Origin: CAJBVG01 sp044337515
Lineage (GTDB): Bacteria; Bacteroidota; Bacteroidia; Sphingobacteriales; Sphingobacteriaceae
NCBI GenBank assembly: GCA_044337515.1
Contig: JBIINK010000026.1
Span: forward strand, 1-31,346
Direction of reading: 5' to 3'
Length of the DNA: 31,346 bases
Shown: positions 16,174 to 24,475 of the stretch, piece after piece
Layout: every line of letters begins with the position of its first letter
Numbering within the stretch: position 1 is the first letter of the stretch
Position numbers and translations under genes: made by a program
Notes under the pieces: generated by a model
Databases searched by the model: none
Told to the model about the DNA's origin: nothing
Seen by the model: the letters and a program-made list of their open reading frames with translations, nothing else

Positions 16174-18084
16174 ATGTCGATTCAGGAAGTTTTAAAAACA
16201 TACTGGGGCTATGACACCTTTCGAAATCCTCAAGAAGCAATCATCGAAAGTGTTTTAGCTGGTAACGACACCTTGGCTTTACTTCCCACAGGTGCAGGGA
16301 AATCCATATGCTTCCAAGTGCCCATTATGGCTCAAGAAGGTATTGGAATCGTTATTTCTCCACTTATCGCTTTAATGAAAGACCAAGTTCAACAATTAAA
16401 ACGTCGTGGAATTCCGGCAATAGAAATTGTAAGTGGAATGTCTTCTAGAGAAATAGACATTGCTTTGGATAATTGTATCTATGGTAATGTGAAATTTCTC
16501 TATTTATCTCCAGAACGTTTGCAAAACGAACTCGTTCAAGAGCGTATTAAACGAATGAAGGTTAATTTATTAGCGGTTGATGAAGCCCACTGCATCTCTC
16601 AATGGGGGTATGATTTTCGCCCGGCTTATCTATTAATCAATGAGATTAAAAATATACTACCACACGTACCAATATTAGCCCTTACCGCTACCGCTACAAG
16701 TAATGTAGTTATTGATATTCAAGAAAAATTACAGTTTAAAAAACCCAATGTATTTCAAATATCTTTCGAACGTACCAACCTTAATTACTTAGTACTGAAA
16801 GAAGAAAACAAATACCAACGTTTGTTACGAATATTAGCCAAAGTACCAGGTTCTGCTATTTGTTATGTTCGCAACCGTAAGCAAACCGAGGAATATGCCA
16901 AGTTCTTACAAAGTCAGGGCATATCTGCCGATTTTTACCATGCGGGCTTAGACATGAAAGTGCGTTCTAAGAAACAGGACGAGTGGATATTGAATAAAAC
17001 CAATGTAATTATAGCAACCAATGCCTTTGGTATGGGTATAGATAAGCCTGATGTGAGGGTAGTGGTTCATCTTGATTTACCCGATAGCCTTGAAGCCTAT
17101 TACCAAGAAGCTGGCCGTGCGGGTAGAGATGGCCTTAAATCCTTTGCTGTGCTTTTATACCAAGATGCTGATGTGTTAGAATTAAAACAAAAAAGCAAAG
17201 ACAGCTTTCCAACTTTCGAAGAAATAGAACAAGGGTATCATCACCTGTACAACCATTATCATATTGCCTATGGTGCTGGTAAGAATGTTTCCGTTCCATT
17301 TGATTGGGTGCTCTTCTCCCGTCAATATCAATTACCAATACCCAAATTAATGCAAGTCATTAGTTTATTGGAGAAAGATGGATACGTAAACATGTCGGAA
17401 CCCTATAAAAACGACACCCGCATCTGCTTTAGGGTAGGTCCAGATCAACTGTATGCTTTCCAAATTGCCAATAGTCATTTCGATTTAATGATTAAAACCT
17501 TGCTGAGATCGTATGGAGGGATGTTCGAAAACTATGTGGCCATCATAGAAAGTGATTTGGTGAAAAGAACAGGTTTGCATATCGACGAGTTTAATCGTCA
17601 AATCAAATTATTGCAAAGTTTTAGCATAATCGACTACATCGCAGGTACTCAACAGCCTATTTTAACCTTTTTGGAAGATCGTTTGCCTAAACAACAACAA
17701 CGATTTGATAAGGTATATTGGAAACAAAGGAAAAGTATTTTAGAAGAGAAAGTGTTGGGAATGAGTACTTATGTTACCAAAAATGAATGCCGTTCGAAAC
17801 AACTTTTAGCCTATTTTGGAGAGCTAAATTACGAGGATTGCGGACAGTGTGATGTGTGCCTTTCAAGAAAAAACACTGATAATGAGGGTCAAATCAAAGA
17901 AAAAATCTTTCAAAGAATCATATTAGAAAGCTCAAAAGAAAAATTATCTTTGCCGGGTATATTGCAAAATTGGACAGACTTCCCCGAAAATCTGTTGAAA
18001 AGCGGACTTCAAGAATTAATAGATGAGGGTCGCATACAATTTAATGACAATAATGGAGTTATAGTGAAAACCGAAAAGTATTGA
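16174..18084 (+). CDS. recQ: ATP-dependent DNA helicase RecQ
   Basis: A 636-residue 3'-5' helicase of the RecQ family, acting in recombination and fork repair. Walker A LPTGAGKS is at 37-44; DEAH is at 136-139, followed by the aromatic-rich loop CISQWGYDFRP. Motifs V/VI (ATNAFGMGIDKPDVR, YYQEAGRAGRDG) are intact. The zinc-binding cysteines are C539, C556, C559 and C562, followed by a winged-helix (RQC) segment. The C-terminal tail looks like a divergent winged helix, not a clear HRDC domain. The next gene starts at a TTG that overlaps the TGA stop, so the two are coupled. A TATCTTAG element lies 4 bases before the ATG. Confidence 0.97.
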   Translation: MSIQEVLKTYWGYDTFRNPQEAIIESVLAGNDTLALLPTGAGKSICFQVPIMAQEGIGIVISPLIALMKDQVQQLKRRGIPAIEIVSGMSSREIDIALDNCIYGNVKFLYLSPERLQNELVQERIKRMKVNLLAVDEAHCISQWGYDFRPAYLLINEIKNILPHVPILALTATATSNVVIDIQEKLQFKKPNVFQISFERTNLNYLVLKEENKYQRLLRILAKVPGSAICYVRNRKQTEEYAKFLQSQGISADFYHAGLDMKVRSKKQDEWILNKTNVIIATNAFGMGIDKPDVRVVVHLDLPDSLEAYYQEAGRAGRDGLKSFAVLLYQDADVLELKQKSKDSFPTFEEIEQGYHHLYNHYHIAYGAGKNVSVPFDWVLFSRQYQLPIPKLMQVISLLEKDGYVNMSEPYKNDTRICFRVGPDQLYAFQIANSHFDLMIKTLLRSYGGMFENYVAIIESDLVKRTGLHIDEFNRQIKLLQSFSIIDYIAGTQQPILTFLEDRLPKQQQRFDKVYWKQRKSILEEKVLGMSTYVTKNECRSKQLLAYFGELNYEDCGQCDVCLSRKNTDNEGQIKEKIFQRIILESSKEKLSLPGILQNWTDFPENLLKSGLQELIDEGRIQFNDNNGVIVKTEKY

Positions 18085-19178
18085 AAAGTATAATCCTTAC
18101 CGTTACCAACGATCTTACCTACGATCAACGAATGCACCGTGTTTCTACTACTTTACATAAAGCGGGTTATGAAGTGTTATTGGTTGGTAGAAAAAAAACT
18201 TTTTCAGTTCCATTAAAAGAACAAGCCTATAATCAAAAGCGTATTAACTGCTGGTTCGAAAATGGTAAATTTTTTTACATCGAATTCAATATCCGTTTAT
18301 TTTTCTTTTTACTCTTCAATCGTTTCGATATCGTTAATGCAAACGATTTAGATACCATTCTCCCTTGTTTTTTTGTTTCTCGTTTAAAACGCAAAGCTTG
18401 TATTTATGATGCTCATGAATACTTTACCGAAGTACCCGAAGTATTACATCGCCCATTCACTAAAATGATTTGGGAAACGCTTGAAGCCTATGTAATTCCT
18501 CGCCTTAAGCATTGCTACACCGTTAGCGAAAGTATCGCTACCTTATTCCAAGAAAAATACAATACCAACTTTGATATTATTCGTAATGTTCCAATTTTAA
18601 ATAGTGATAAAGAAATTCTTTACAAGTATCACGAAGAACATGAACGCTACATTATTTACCAAGGTGCATTAAATCAAGGTAGAGGCTTAGAGCCTTTAAT
18701 TGAAGCCATGCAATATGTAGATTGTCATTTGTATTTAGCAGGTGAAGGCGATTTAAGTGAAGACTTACGTGCATTAGCCCAAAAATTAAAAGTAAAAAGT
18801 AAAGTGAAATTTATGGGGTATATTGAACCAAATAAATTACCAAATATTACTTCTAAAGCATTCCTAGGCATTAATGTTTCCGATAACTTGGGCTTAAGCT
18901 ATTACTATTCACTTAACAATAAATGTTTCGATTATATTCATGCAGGAATTCCTTCTGTAACAAATGATTTCCCAGAATATCAAAAGATAAATGAAAAATA
19001 CCAAGTAGCGGTATTAACCGACTTAAACGCTAAAAATTTAGCAGATTCGGTGAATTTATTATTGAATGATAAGGTTCTTTATAATAAATTAAGAAGTAAT
19101 TGCATCTTAGCTAGAGAAGAATACAACTGGCAAAAAGAAGAACAAAAATTATTGGAAATTTACGAGCGAGTAGCTTAA
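18081..19178 (+). CDS. GT4-family glycosyltransferase
   Basis: A 365-residue GT-B-fold glycosyltransferase. The N-terminal domain has the NDLTYDQRMHR segment seen in GT4-like proteins of Bacteroidetes; the middle has IYDAHEYFTEVPEV. The C-terminal domain has the nucleotide-sugar part (IIYQGALNQGRGLEPLIEAM, LYLAGEGDL, VKFMGYIEPNKLP) and the acidic motif region (YDYIHAGIPSVTNDFPEYQK). It probably adds a sugar to a surface glycan or lipid; donor and acceptor are unknown. The start is TTG, overlapping the recQ stop as TTGA. No signal peptide is present. The 3' end overlaps the convergent GT2 gene by 4 bases (TTAA carries both stops). Confidence 0.88.
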   Translation: MKSIILTVTNDLTYDQRMHRVSTTLHKAGYEVLLVGRKKTFSVPLKEQAYNQKRINCWFENGKFFYIEFNIRLFFFLLFNRFDIVNANDLDTILPCFFVSRLKRKACIYDAHEYFTEVPEVLHRPFTKMIWETLEAYVIPRLKHCYTVSESIATLFQEKYNTNFDIIRNVPILNSDKEILYKYHEEHERYIIYQGALNQGRGLEPLIEAMQYVDCHLYLAGEGDLSEDLRALAQKLKVKSKVKFMGYIEPNKLPNITSKAFLGINVSDNLGLSYYYSLNNKCFDYIHAGIPSVTNDFPEYQKINEKYQVAVLTDLNAKNLADSVNLLLNDKVLYNKLRSNCILAREEYNWQKEEQKLLEIYERVA

Positions 19179-20062
19179 GATTTCATTGCTTTCGAATAAG
19201 CCATTAATTTAAAATAATCCAACAAGAGTAAGTTGGGTTGATCGGATAATAAATTCCTTATAATTCTATTCTCCAATACTCGGTAAAGCATAGATAATAT
19301 TGGCATCAAGCCCATCTTGCTTAATCGGTTATAGAAATAAATTAAACGTATTTCATCCTGTTCTTTTGTGCTTAAAAAGCTTATAGAAATATAACTCAAA
19401 CTCTTACAAGCAACCTCCACTTTATTGAGATAAATATCAGATCGCTCTACACCTAAATGTAAGGTGGGATTATTAATATGTTGTACGCTGACTTGGTGTC
19501 GCTCGAGTTCTATACTAAACAATGTATCCTCGTGTCCGTATTGTAAAATGCTTTCATTGAATTTGATCAAATCAAAAACACTTTTCTTAATCCATAAATT
19601 ACAAGTCTTAATGCTAAAATAGGGGTCTTGAACTCTAAACTTTACTGGAATAGCTTCACGTTTTTGTCCATATTTTAAACGCAGCTCATGCTTATGAGCA
19701 GGTAGTTCCTCGTAAGTAATACCTCCGTACAACACGTCGTATTGTTCGGCAGTTTCAAGATAACGGTTCAAGTATTGATCATCAATCATCTTCATATCCG
19801 TATCTATAAATAATAAATACTGGAAATTTGCTTTTGAAGCTAATAAATTACGAAGCTTTGATCGGCCTATGTTTTTTTCTAATATCGAATAGTGTGTATT
19901 TTCTATGCTGTTAATAGATTCATTCTCAGTTAAGTGATAAGTAGAAGCATCATCAATACAAACGATTTCATAATCTACTCCTAAACACTTGGCCTGTTCA
20001 GCCAATTGCTTCACTAAATCGAATACTGGGAAATTATAAATTGGTATTAAAATTGATATCAC
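19175..20062 (-). CDS. GT2-family glycosyltransferase
   Basis: A 295-residue GT-A-fold family 2 glycosyltransferase: ISILIPIYN at the N-terminus, IDDAS (residues 36-40), LEKNIGRSKLRN, and the metal-binding FIDTDM with DTD at 87-89. The YGHEDTLFSIEL segment supplies the catalytic-base region (ED). It probably acts with the GT4 gene on a surface polysaccharide or glycan. The start codon is GTG at 20062; the ATG two bases upstream runs straight into TGA. A promoter-like TTG-N21-TACTTTG ends 4 bases before the GTG. It converges on the GT4 gene, sharing the bases of both stop codons. Confidence 0.88.
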   Translation of the reverse strand: MISILIPIYNFPVFDLVKQLAEQAKCLGVDYEIVCIDDASTYHLTENESINSIENTHYSILEKNIGRSKLRNLLASKANFQYLLFIDTDMKMIDDQYLNRYLETAEQYDVLYGGITYEELPAHKHELRLKYGQKREAIPVKFRVQDPYFSIKTCNLWIKKSVFDLIKFNESILQYGHEDTLFSIELERHQVSVQHINNPTLHLGVERSDIYLNKVEVACKSLSYISISFLSTKEQDEIRLIYFYNRLSKMGLMPILSMLYRVLENRIIRNLLSDQPNLLLLDYFKLMAYSKAMKS

Positions 20063-20066
20063 ATTG

Positions 20067-20097
20067 CAAAGTATTAATTTTTTTATGAATGATGCAA
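20067..20097 (-). promoter_or_regulatory. Promoter of GT2 gene (TTG-N21-TACTTTG)
   Basis: On the minus strand TTG (20097-20095) is followed by 21 bases and TACTTTG (20073-20067). The GTG start follows after 4 bases, predicting a leaderless message. Confidence 0.5.
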
Positions 20098-20156
20098 CCC
20101 TTTTTAGTTTACAATCGTCTTTGTGTATATATTAAATCTAACCAAATAGTCGCAAT

Positions 20157-20900
20157 ATGAAAAAGTACTTACTATCTCTCCTTGTTCTAGCATTAGTAAT
20201 TATTGGTATTAGACCATTAATTGCTGCACGACCAGTATTCAATAAATCATTTCACTCACCTGGTATTAGCATTGAAAATCGTGATTTATCTGGATTCTCA
20301 AAAATCGAAACATCTGGAGCATTCCAAATTAGAATCATTAAATCAACTTCTTATGGGGTAAAAGTGGAAGCTGATGATGAGATAATTAAAAATATTATTA
20401 CTGAAGTTAATGGTGACAAATTGATTATAAAAATGCTGAATAAAGACAAATCTGATTATAATTCGCACAGGAAAGTGTTAAACATTACTATACAAACACC
20501 AGTCTTGAATGCTTTATCGTGCTCAGGAGCCGTAGAGGTTTCGTCTGATGATATTTTTGATGCAGAGAAATTTGAATTAAAAACATCAGGAGCTTCAGAA
20601 GTGAAATTAGGTATTAATGCAAAGTTGCTCATTTCTAAATTCTCAGGGGCATCTGAAGTAAAGTTAAAAGGAAAAGTAGATACACATGCATTAGATATGA
20701 CAGGTGCATCGGAATTAGAAGCATTAGACCTCGAAGCGAGCAAATACGCCATCCAATCAAAAGGTGCATCAGACTGTAAGATCTTTGTAAAAGATGAGCT
20801 AGCTGTTTCAGGTAGCGGCGCAAGCTCTATTAAATACAAAGGTTCGCCGAGTAAAGTAACTAAAGATACACGTGGCGCAACTGATATTAGTCAATTATAG
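20157..20900 (+). CDS. Secreted head-GIN domain (DUF2807) protein
   Basis: A 247-residue protein with a signal peptide (residues 1-24) and one DUF2807 putative auto-transporter adhesin, head-GIN domain at ~45-230. The domain is a right-handed beta solenoid visible as repeating GASEV-type turns: SCSGAVEVSSDD, TSGASEVKL, FSGASEVKLKG, MTGASELEA, KGASDCKI and SGASSIKYKG. Start motif GFSKIETSGAFQIRI is typical. Function is not established; such proteins are common envelope proteins in Bacteroidetes. It is monocistronic with a terminator at 20923-20946. Confidence 0.92.
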   Translation: MKKYLLSLLVLALVIIGIRPLIAARPVFNKSFHSPGISIENRDLSGFSKIETSGAFQIRIIKSTSYGVKVEADDEIIKNIITEVNGDKLIIKMLNKDKSDYNSHRKVLNITIQTPVLNALSCSGAVEVSSDDIFDAEKFELKTSGASEVKLGINAKLLISKFSGASEVKLKGKVDTHALDMTGASELEALDLEASKYAIQSKGASDCKIFVKDELAVSGSGASSIKYKGSPSKVTKDTRGATDISQL

Positions 20901-20920
20901 TTTTACTTTAAATATACTTT

Positions 20921-21310
20921 CTAAAGCCTCTTCTGAGGCTTTTTTTGTATCCAATAATATCCAATAAAACCAATGAAATATAACAAGATGTCGTATCCAT
21001 CTGAAACGATACGCACATCTATTTTGGGTAGTAGATATTCAAATAGAATACTAGTTGAAATGAAAATGATTAATAGTGATGTAAAGGAATGCTTACGGTA
21101 TGCATTCTTGTAAACAAAGGTGTTCTCAATGAGTAAAATCAAGCTGGAAATAAAAGGGACGGCTAATAAATCATCAAAGTAGGAATCGATATAATTGATG
21201 TTTAAATGAAGTATTTTTTGGGTGAATTGATGTATAATACCAAGTCCTAGTACCCAAAATTGAATTTTGTACTGTTTTAGGTAATTATGTGAATTTGATG
21301 GATTTTTCAT
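20921..21310 (-). CDS. Small membrane protein of unknown function
   Basis: A 129-residue protein with four predicted membrane segments, at about residues 17-34, 46-63, 74-95 and 105-121. Noticeable acidic residues lie at membrane edges (SYFDDLLAVPF, VSDGYDILLY). The layout resembles VanZ-like or other small multi-pass proteins, but no family can be named with confidence. Its last codons lie inside the terminator hairpin of the convergent DUF2807 gene. It is divergent from the UMF1 transporter, with a 44-base gap. Confidence 0.7.
   Translation of the reverse strand: MKNPSNSHNYLKQYKIQFWVLGLGIIHQFTQKILHLNINYIDSYFDDLLAVPFISSLILLIENTFVYKNAYRKHSFTSLLIIFISTSILFEYLLPKIDVRIVSDGYDILLYFIGFIGYYWIQKKPQKRL
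20923..20946 (+). terminator. Terminator of DUF2807 gene, inside convergent CDS
   Basis: AAAGCCTC-TTCT-GAGGCTTT is followed by more T. The perfect 8-bp stem overlaps the last seven or so codons of the minus-strand membrane protein gene. Confidence 0.85.
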
Positions 21311-21354
21311 CAGAAAATCTTACTTTCACAAAACTATTATTATTTATTTAAACA

Positions 21355-22656
21355 ATGAGTAATCGATTTACCGATCAATTATCACCTATTGAAAAGAAGA
21401 AAGTAATAAATGCATGGGCATTTTACGATTGGGCTAATTCAGTTTATAATTTAACGATTACTTCTACTATTTTTCCCATTTATTGGTCTGCAGTAAGTAC
21501 AAGCAATGGCTCTACAAAAGTGCTATTCTTCGGACATAGTTTCGAGAATACGGCTTTGTATAGTTATGCCTTATCTTTCTCGTTTTTGTTTGTCGCATTA
21601 TTATCGCCATTGCTTTCGGGAATAGCCGATTATAATGGTTCGAAAAAGCGATTCATGCAAGTCTTTTGTTTTATTGGATCAGTAAGTTGTTCAGCATTAT
21701 TTTTCTTTAATCGATCGAATATTGAATTTGGTATTTTAGCCTTTATGCTTGGAACCATAGGCTGGGCAGGGAGTTTAGTGTTTTATAATTCGTATTTACC
21801 TGAAATAGCAACCGAAGAAGAACAAGATAAAGTAAGTGCGAAAGGTTTCGCATTAGGTTATGTTGGAAGTTCACTGTTATTAATCATGAACTTAATCGTC
21901 ATCTTATTCCCAGAATCGTTCGGTATACCCAAAGAATCATCGTTACCAGCAAGAATTGCATTTTTAGCAGTTGGTATTTGGTGGTTTGGTTTTGCTCAAT
22001 ATACATTCTACTATTTACCAAAGAACAAGAGTTCTATAAAATTCAAGTTTGATATTTTATGGAAAGGCTACAGAGAGCTAGCAGGAGTATGGGCCCAGTT
22101 GAAAAAGCTAAAAGATTTAAAAGCGTTTTTATATGCTTTTTTCTTTTTTACCATGGGTATACAAACTGTAATGTATATGGCATCGTTGTTTGGTAGTAAA
22201 GAATTGAAACTAGAAAGCGGACAATTAATCGCAACCATATTAATTATTCAATTTGTGGCAATTGGTGGTGCCTACTTATTCGCGTTTATCTCTAAAAAGA
22301 TTGGAAACATTAGCGCCTTACTTATTGCGCTATGTATATGGGTAGTTATTTGCATTAGCGCCTATTTTGTAGTTACTGCGAATCAATTTTATTTTTTAGC
22401 ATTAGCCGTTGGTATAGTAATGGGTGGTAGTCAGTCCCTTTCGCGTTCTACTTATTCGAAATTATTGCCAGAAACTACAGATACAACTTCCTTTTTCAGC
22501 TTTTACGATACATCCGAAAAAATTGCCATTGTTTTGGGTACAGCTTCGTACGGACTAATAGAAGAATTTACAGGAAGCATGCGAAATTCGGTATTCACCT
22601 TAGGAACTTTCTTCATTGTAGGCTTGTTTTTATTAACTAGATTGAAGAGAAATTAG
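21355..22656 (+). CDS. UMF1-type (Atg22-like) MFS transporter
   Basis: A 433-residue major facilitator with about 11-12 transmembrane helices. FYDWANSVYNLTITSTIFPIYW at the N-terminus, LLSPLLSGIADYNGSKKRF (the MFS loop 2-3 motif) and MGGSQSLSRSTYSKLLPE in the C-half are typical of the UMF1/Atg22-like group. Atg22 of yeast exports amino acids from vacuoles; the bacterial substrates are generally unknown. It is followed 32 bases later by the LutA-like gene, which seems to have its own promoter. Confidence 0.92.
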   Translation: MSNRFTDQLSPIEKKKVINAWAFYDWANSVYNLTITSTIFPIYWSAVSTSNGSTKVLFFGHSFENTALYSYALSFSFLFVALLSPLLSGIADYNGSKKRFMQVFCFIGSVSCSALFFFNRSNIEFGILAFMLGTIGWAGSLVFYNSYLPEIATEEEQDKVSAKGFALGYVGSSLLLIMNLIVILFPESFGIPKESSLPARIAFLAVGIWWFGFAQYTFYYLPKNKSSIKFKFDILWKGYRELAGVWAQLKKLKDLKAFLYAFFFFTMGIQTVMYMASLFGSKELKLESGQLIATILIIQFVAIGGAYLFAFISKKIGNISALLIALCIWVVICISAYFVVTANQFYFLALAVGIVMGGSQSLSRSTYSKLLPETTDTTSFFSFYDTSEKIAIVLGTASYGLIEEFTGSMRNSVFTLGTFFIVGLFLLTRLKRN

Positions 22657-22676
22657 TTCAAATCCATTAAATAGCC

Positions 22677-22684
22677 TATTTTTG
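22677..22684 (+). promoter_or_regulatory. -7 element before LutA-like gene (TAnnTTTG)
   Basis: TATTTTTG ends 4 bases before the ATG at 22689, an exact consensus match. The -33 element is not clear. The predicted start of transcription would coincide with the start codon. Confidence 0.5.
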
Positions 22685-22688
22685 CCGC

Positions 22689-23426
22689 ATGAAAGTAGAA
22701 GTTTTTATCCCTTGCTTTGTCGACCAATTGTTCCCTAATACTGCGGCAAATATGATCGCTATTTTAGAACAACTGGGTTGTGAGGTTACCTATAATCCAC
22801 AACAAACTTGCTGCGGGCAACCTGCTTTCAATTCGGGTTTTTGGGATGAAGCAAAAGTTGTGGCAGAGAAATTTCTAAATGATTACTCAACCGATACGTA
22901 TATCGTTTCCCCATCGGGATCTTGTACAGGAATGGTAAAATCTTTCTATTCAGATTTGTTTACCAATTCTGCATCTCATAACCGTTGTAGAAATATACAA
23001 TCTAATATTTTTGAATTTAGCGACTTTCTTATCAACATCATGAAAGTTGATTTAAAAGATTTACACCTAGACATGAAAGCAACTTACCATGATTCTTGTG
23101 GTGCGCTTCGTGAGTGTGGAATTAAAAAAGAACCTCGTGAGTTGTTAGCCATGATAAGTGGAGTGCAACTTACTGAAATGAATGATGTAGAAACTTGCTG
23201 CGGTTTTGGTGGAACATTTTCAGTGAAATATGAATCCATTTCTACTGCAATGGCACAACAGAAAGTGGAGAACGCTTTGGCAACTGGTGCAGATTATTTA
23301 ATATCTACAGATGCTTCGTGTTTGTTACATGTTCAAGCCTATATCGAAAAACATCAGTTACCTATAAAAACCATTCACATTGTTGATGTATTAGCCATGG
23401 CAATGAATGTTATCCCTCAAGCTTAA
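22689..23426 (+). CDS. LutA/YkgE-like CCG-domain Fe-S protein
   Basis: A 245-residue cytoplasmic protein with two cysteine-rich CCG domains. Motifs are C9 (FIPCFVDQ), C41-C42-G (TCCGQPAFNSG) and C79 in the first half; C137 (DSCGAL), C143 (RECG) and C170-C171-G (TCCGFGGTF) in the second. This is the pattern of LutA/YkgE, one part of the three-subunit LutABC L-lactate oxidation system, and of the related subunit of glycolate oxidase and heterodisulfide reductases. No lutB or lutC lies in this window, so it is an isolated copy here, whose partners must be elsewhere. The TPR lipoprotein gene starts one base after its stop. Confidence 0.9.
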   Translation: MKVEVFIPCFVDQLFPNTAANMIAILEQLGCEVTYNPQQTCCGQPAFNSGFWDEAKVVAEKFLNDYSTDTYIVSPSGSCTGMVKSFYSDLFTNSASHNRCRNIQSNIFEFSDFLINIMKVDLKDLHLDMKATYHDSCGALRECGIKKEPRELLAMISGVQLTEMNDVETCCGFGGTFSVKYESISTAMAQQKVENALATGADYLISTDASCLLHVQAYIEKHQLPIKTIHIVDVLAMAMNVIPQA

Positions 23427-23427
23427 T

Positions 23428-24471
23428 ATGAAGAACGTATTATATTTTTTTAGCATTTGTCTATTCCTTGTTTCTTGTAATAAGTCGGATAAAAAAGTGA
23501 ATACAGAATCTACTGTTGATTCTGCTATAGTTTCGGGTAATCAAGTTGCTAAAGAACTACAAGATTTAAACAAAGCAGTAAGTGCTTCACCAGGAAATCC
23601 TTCAAGCTACAACGATCGTGCTAAATATTATGTGTTGCATAATGAATTGGATTTTGCTTATAACGATTTAGCTAAAGGCTTCCAAATCGATACAACCTAC
23701 ATGCCTTTGTATAATACCTTGGCCGATTTCCATATGCACAAAGGAGAGCCTGCTCAAGCGAAAGCAGCACTCGAAAAAGCACTAAAAATCAACAAAAAAA
23801 GTTACATGACTTATGTAAAGCTTGGTGAATTATTTTACTTAGTTAAGAAATATGATTTGGCATTTGAAAAAATAAATGAAGGATTAAAAATCAATAAATA
23901 TTATTCAGATGCTTATTTCTGGAAAGGGATGATTTATCGTGATAAAAAAGAAAACGCAAATGCATTGTCTAATTTCATGACAGCTGTAGAGCAAGATCCA
24001 GATAACTTTAAAGCCTATATGCAAATGGGAATATTGTCTATAGAGACAGGCAAGAAAGATGCATTGGATCATTTCAACGCTGCGGTTCGTATTCGTCCGA
24101 ACAGCACCGAAGGCTATTATGCTCGTGCATATTACTATCAAACGAATAAAGACTTAGACAAAGCTATACAGGATTATACAAAAGTTACTGAAATTGATTC
24201 TACGTATACTAATGCTCACTTTAATTTAGGTATTATTCGTTATGAATTAAAAGTAATTGACTTAGCAGCTGTTGATTTTAGCAGAGCAATTCGTTGCAAT
24301 CCGAAATATGCTGAGGCTTATTACATGCGAGCTTTATGTGAAGAAGCTAAAAATAAAAATGAAGAAGCCTTAGCCGATTTAGAATTTGCGATAAGTTTGA
24401 AGCCAGATTACTATATTGCGAAACAAGCAGTAACAAGAATAAATAGCACAATAAAAATTTTAAATAAATAA
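23428..24471 (+). CDS. Tetratricopeptide-repeat lipoprotein
   Basis: A 347-residue protein. I place the start at 23428, one base after the upstream stop, because it gives a clean lipoprotein signal (MKNVLYFFSICLFLVSC) with the lipobox cysteine at residue 17; the earlier in-frame ATG at 23407 adds seven residues before it. The mature part is about eight TPR units, e.g. PLYNTLADFHMHKGEPAQAKA, SDAYFWKGMIYRDKKENANA, AHFNLGIIRYELKVIDLAA and AEAYYMRALCEEAKNKNEEA. TPRs form a helical solenoid for protein interactions, here in the periplasm or at the outer membrane. Partners are unknown. thrS follows after 4 bases. Confidence 0.9.
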   Translation: MKNVLYFFSICLFLVSCNKSDKKVNTESTVDSAIVSGNQVAKELQDLNKAVSASPGNPSSYNDRAKYYVLHNELDFAYNDLAKGFQIDTTYMPLYNTLADFHMHKGEPAQAKAALEKALKINKKSYMTYVKLGELFYLVKKYDLAFEKINEGLKINKYYSDAYFWKGMIYRDKKENANALSNFMTAVEQDPDNFKAYMQMGILSIETGKKDALDHFNAAVRIRPNSTEGYYARAYYYQTNKDLDKAIQDYTKVTEIDSTYTNAHFNLGIIRYELKVIDLAAVDFSRAIRCNPKYAEAYYMRALCEEAKNKNEEALADLEFAISLKPDYYIAKQAVTRINSTIKILNK

Positions 24472-24475
24472 TATA

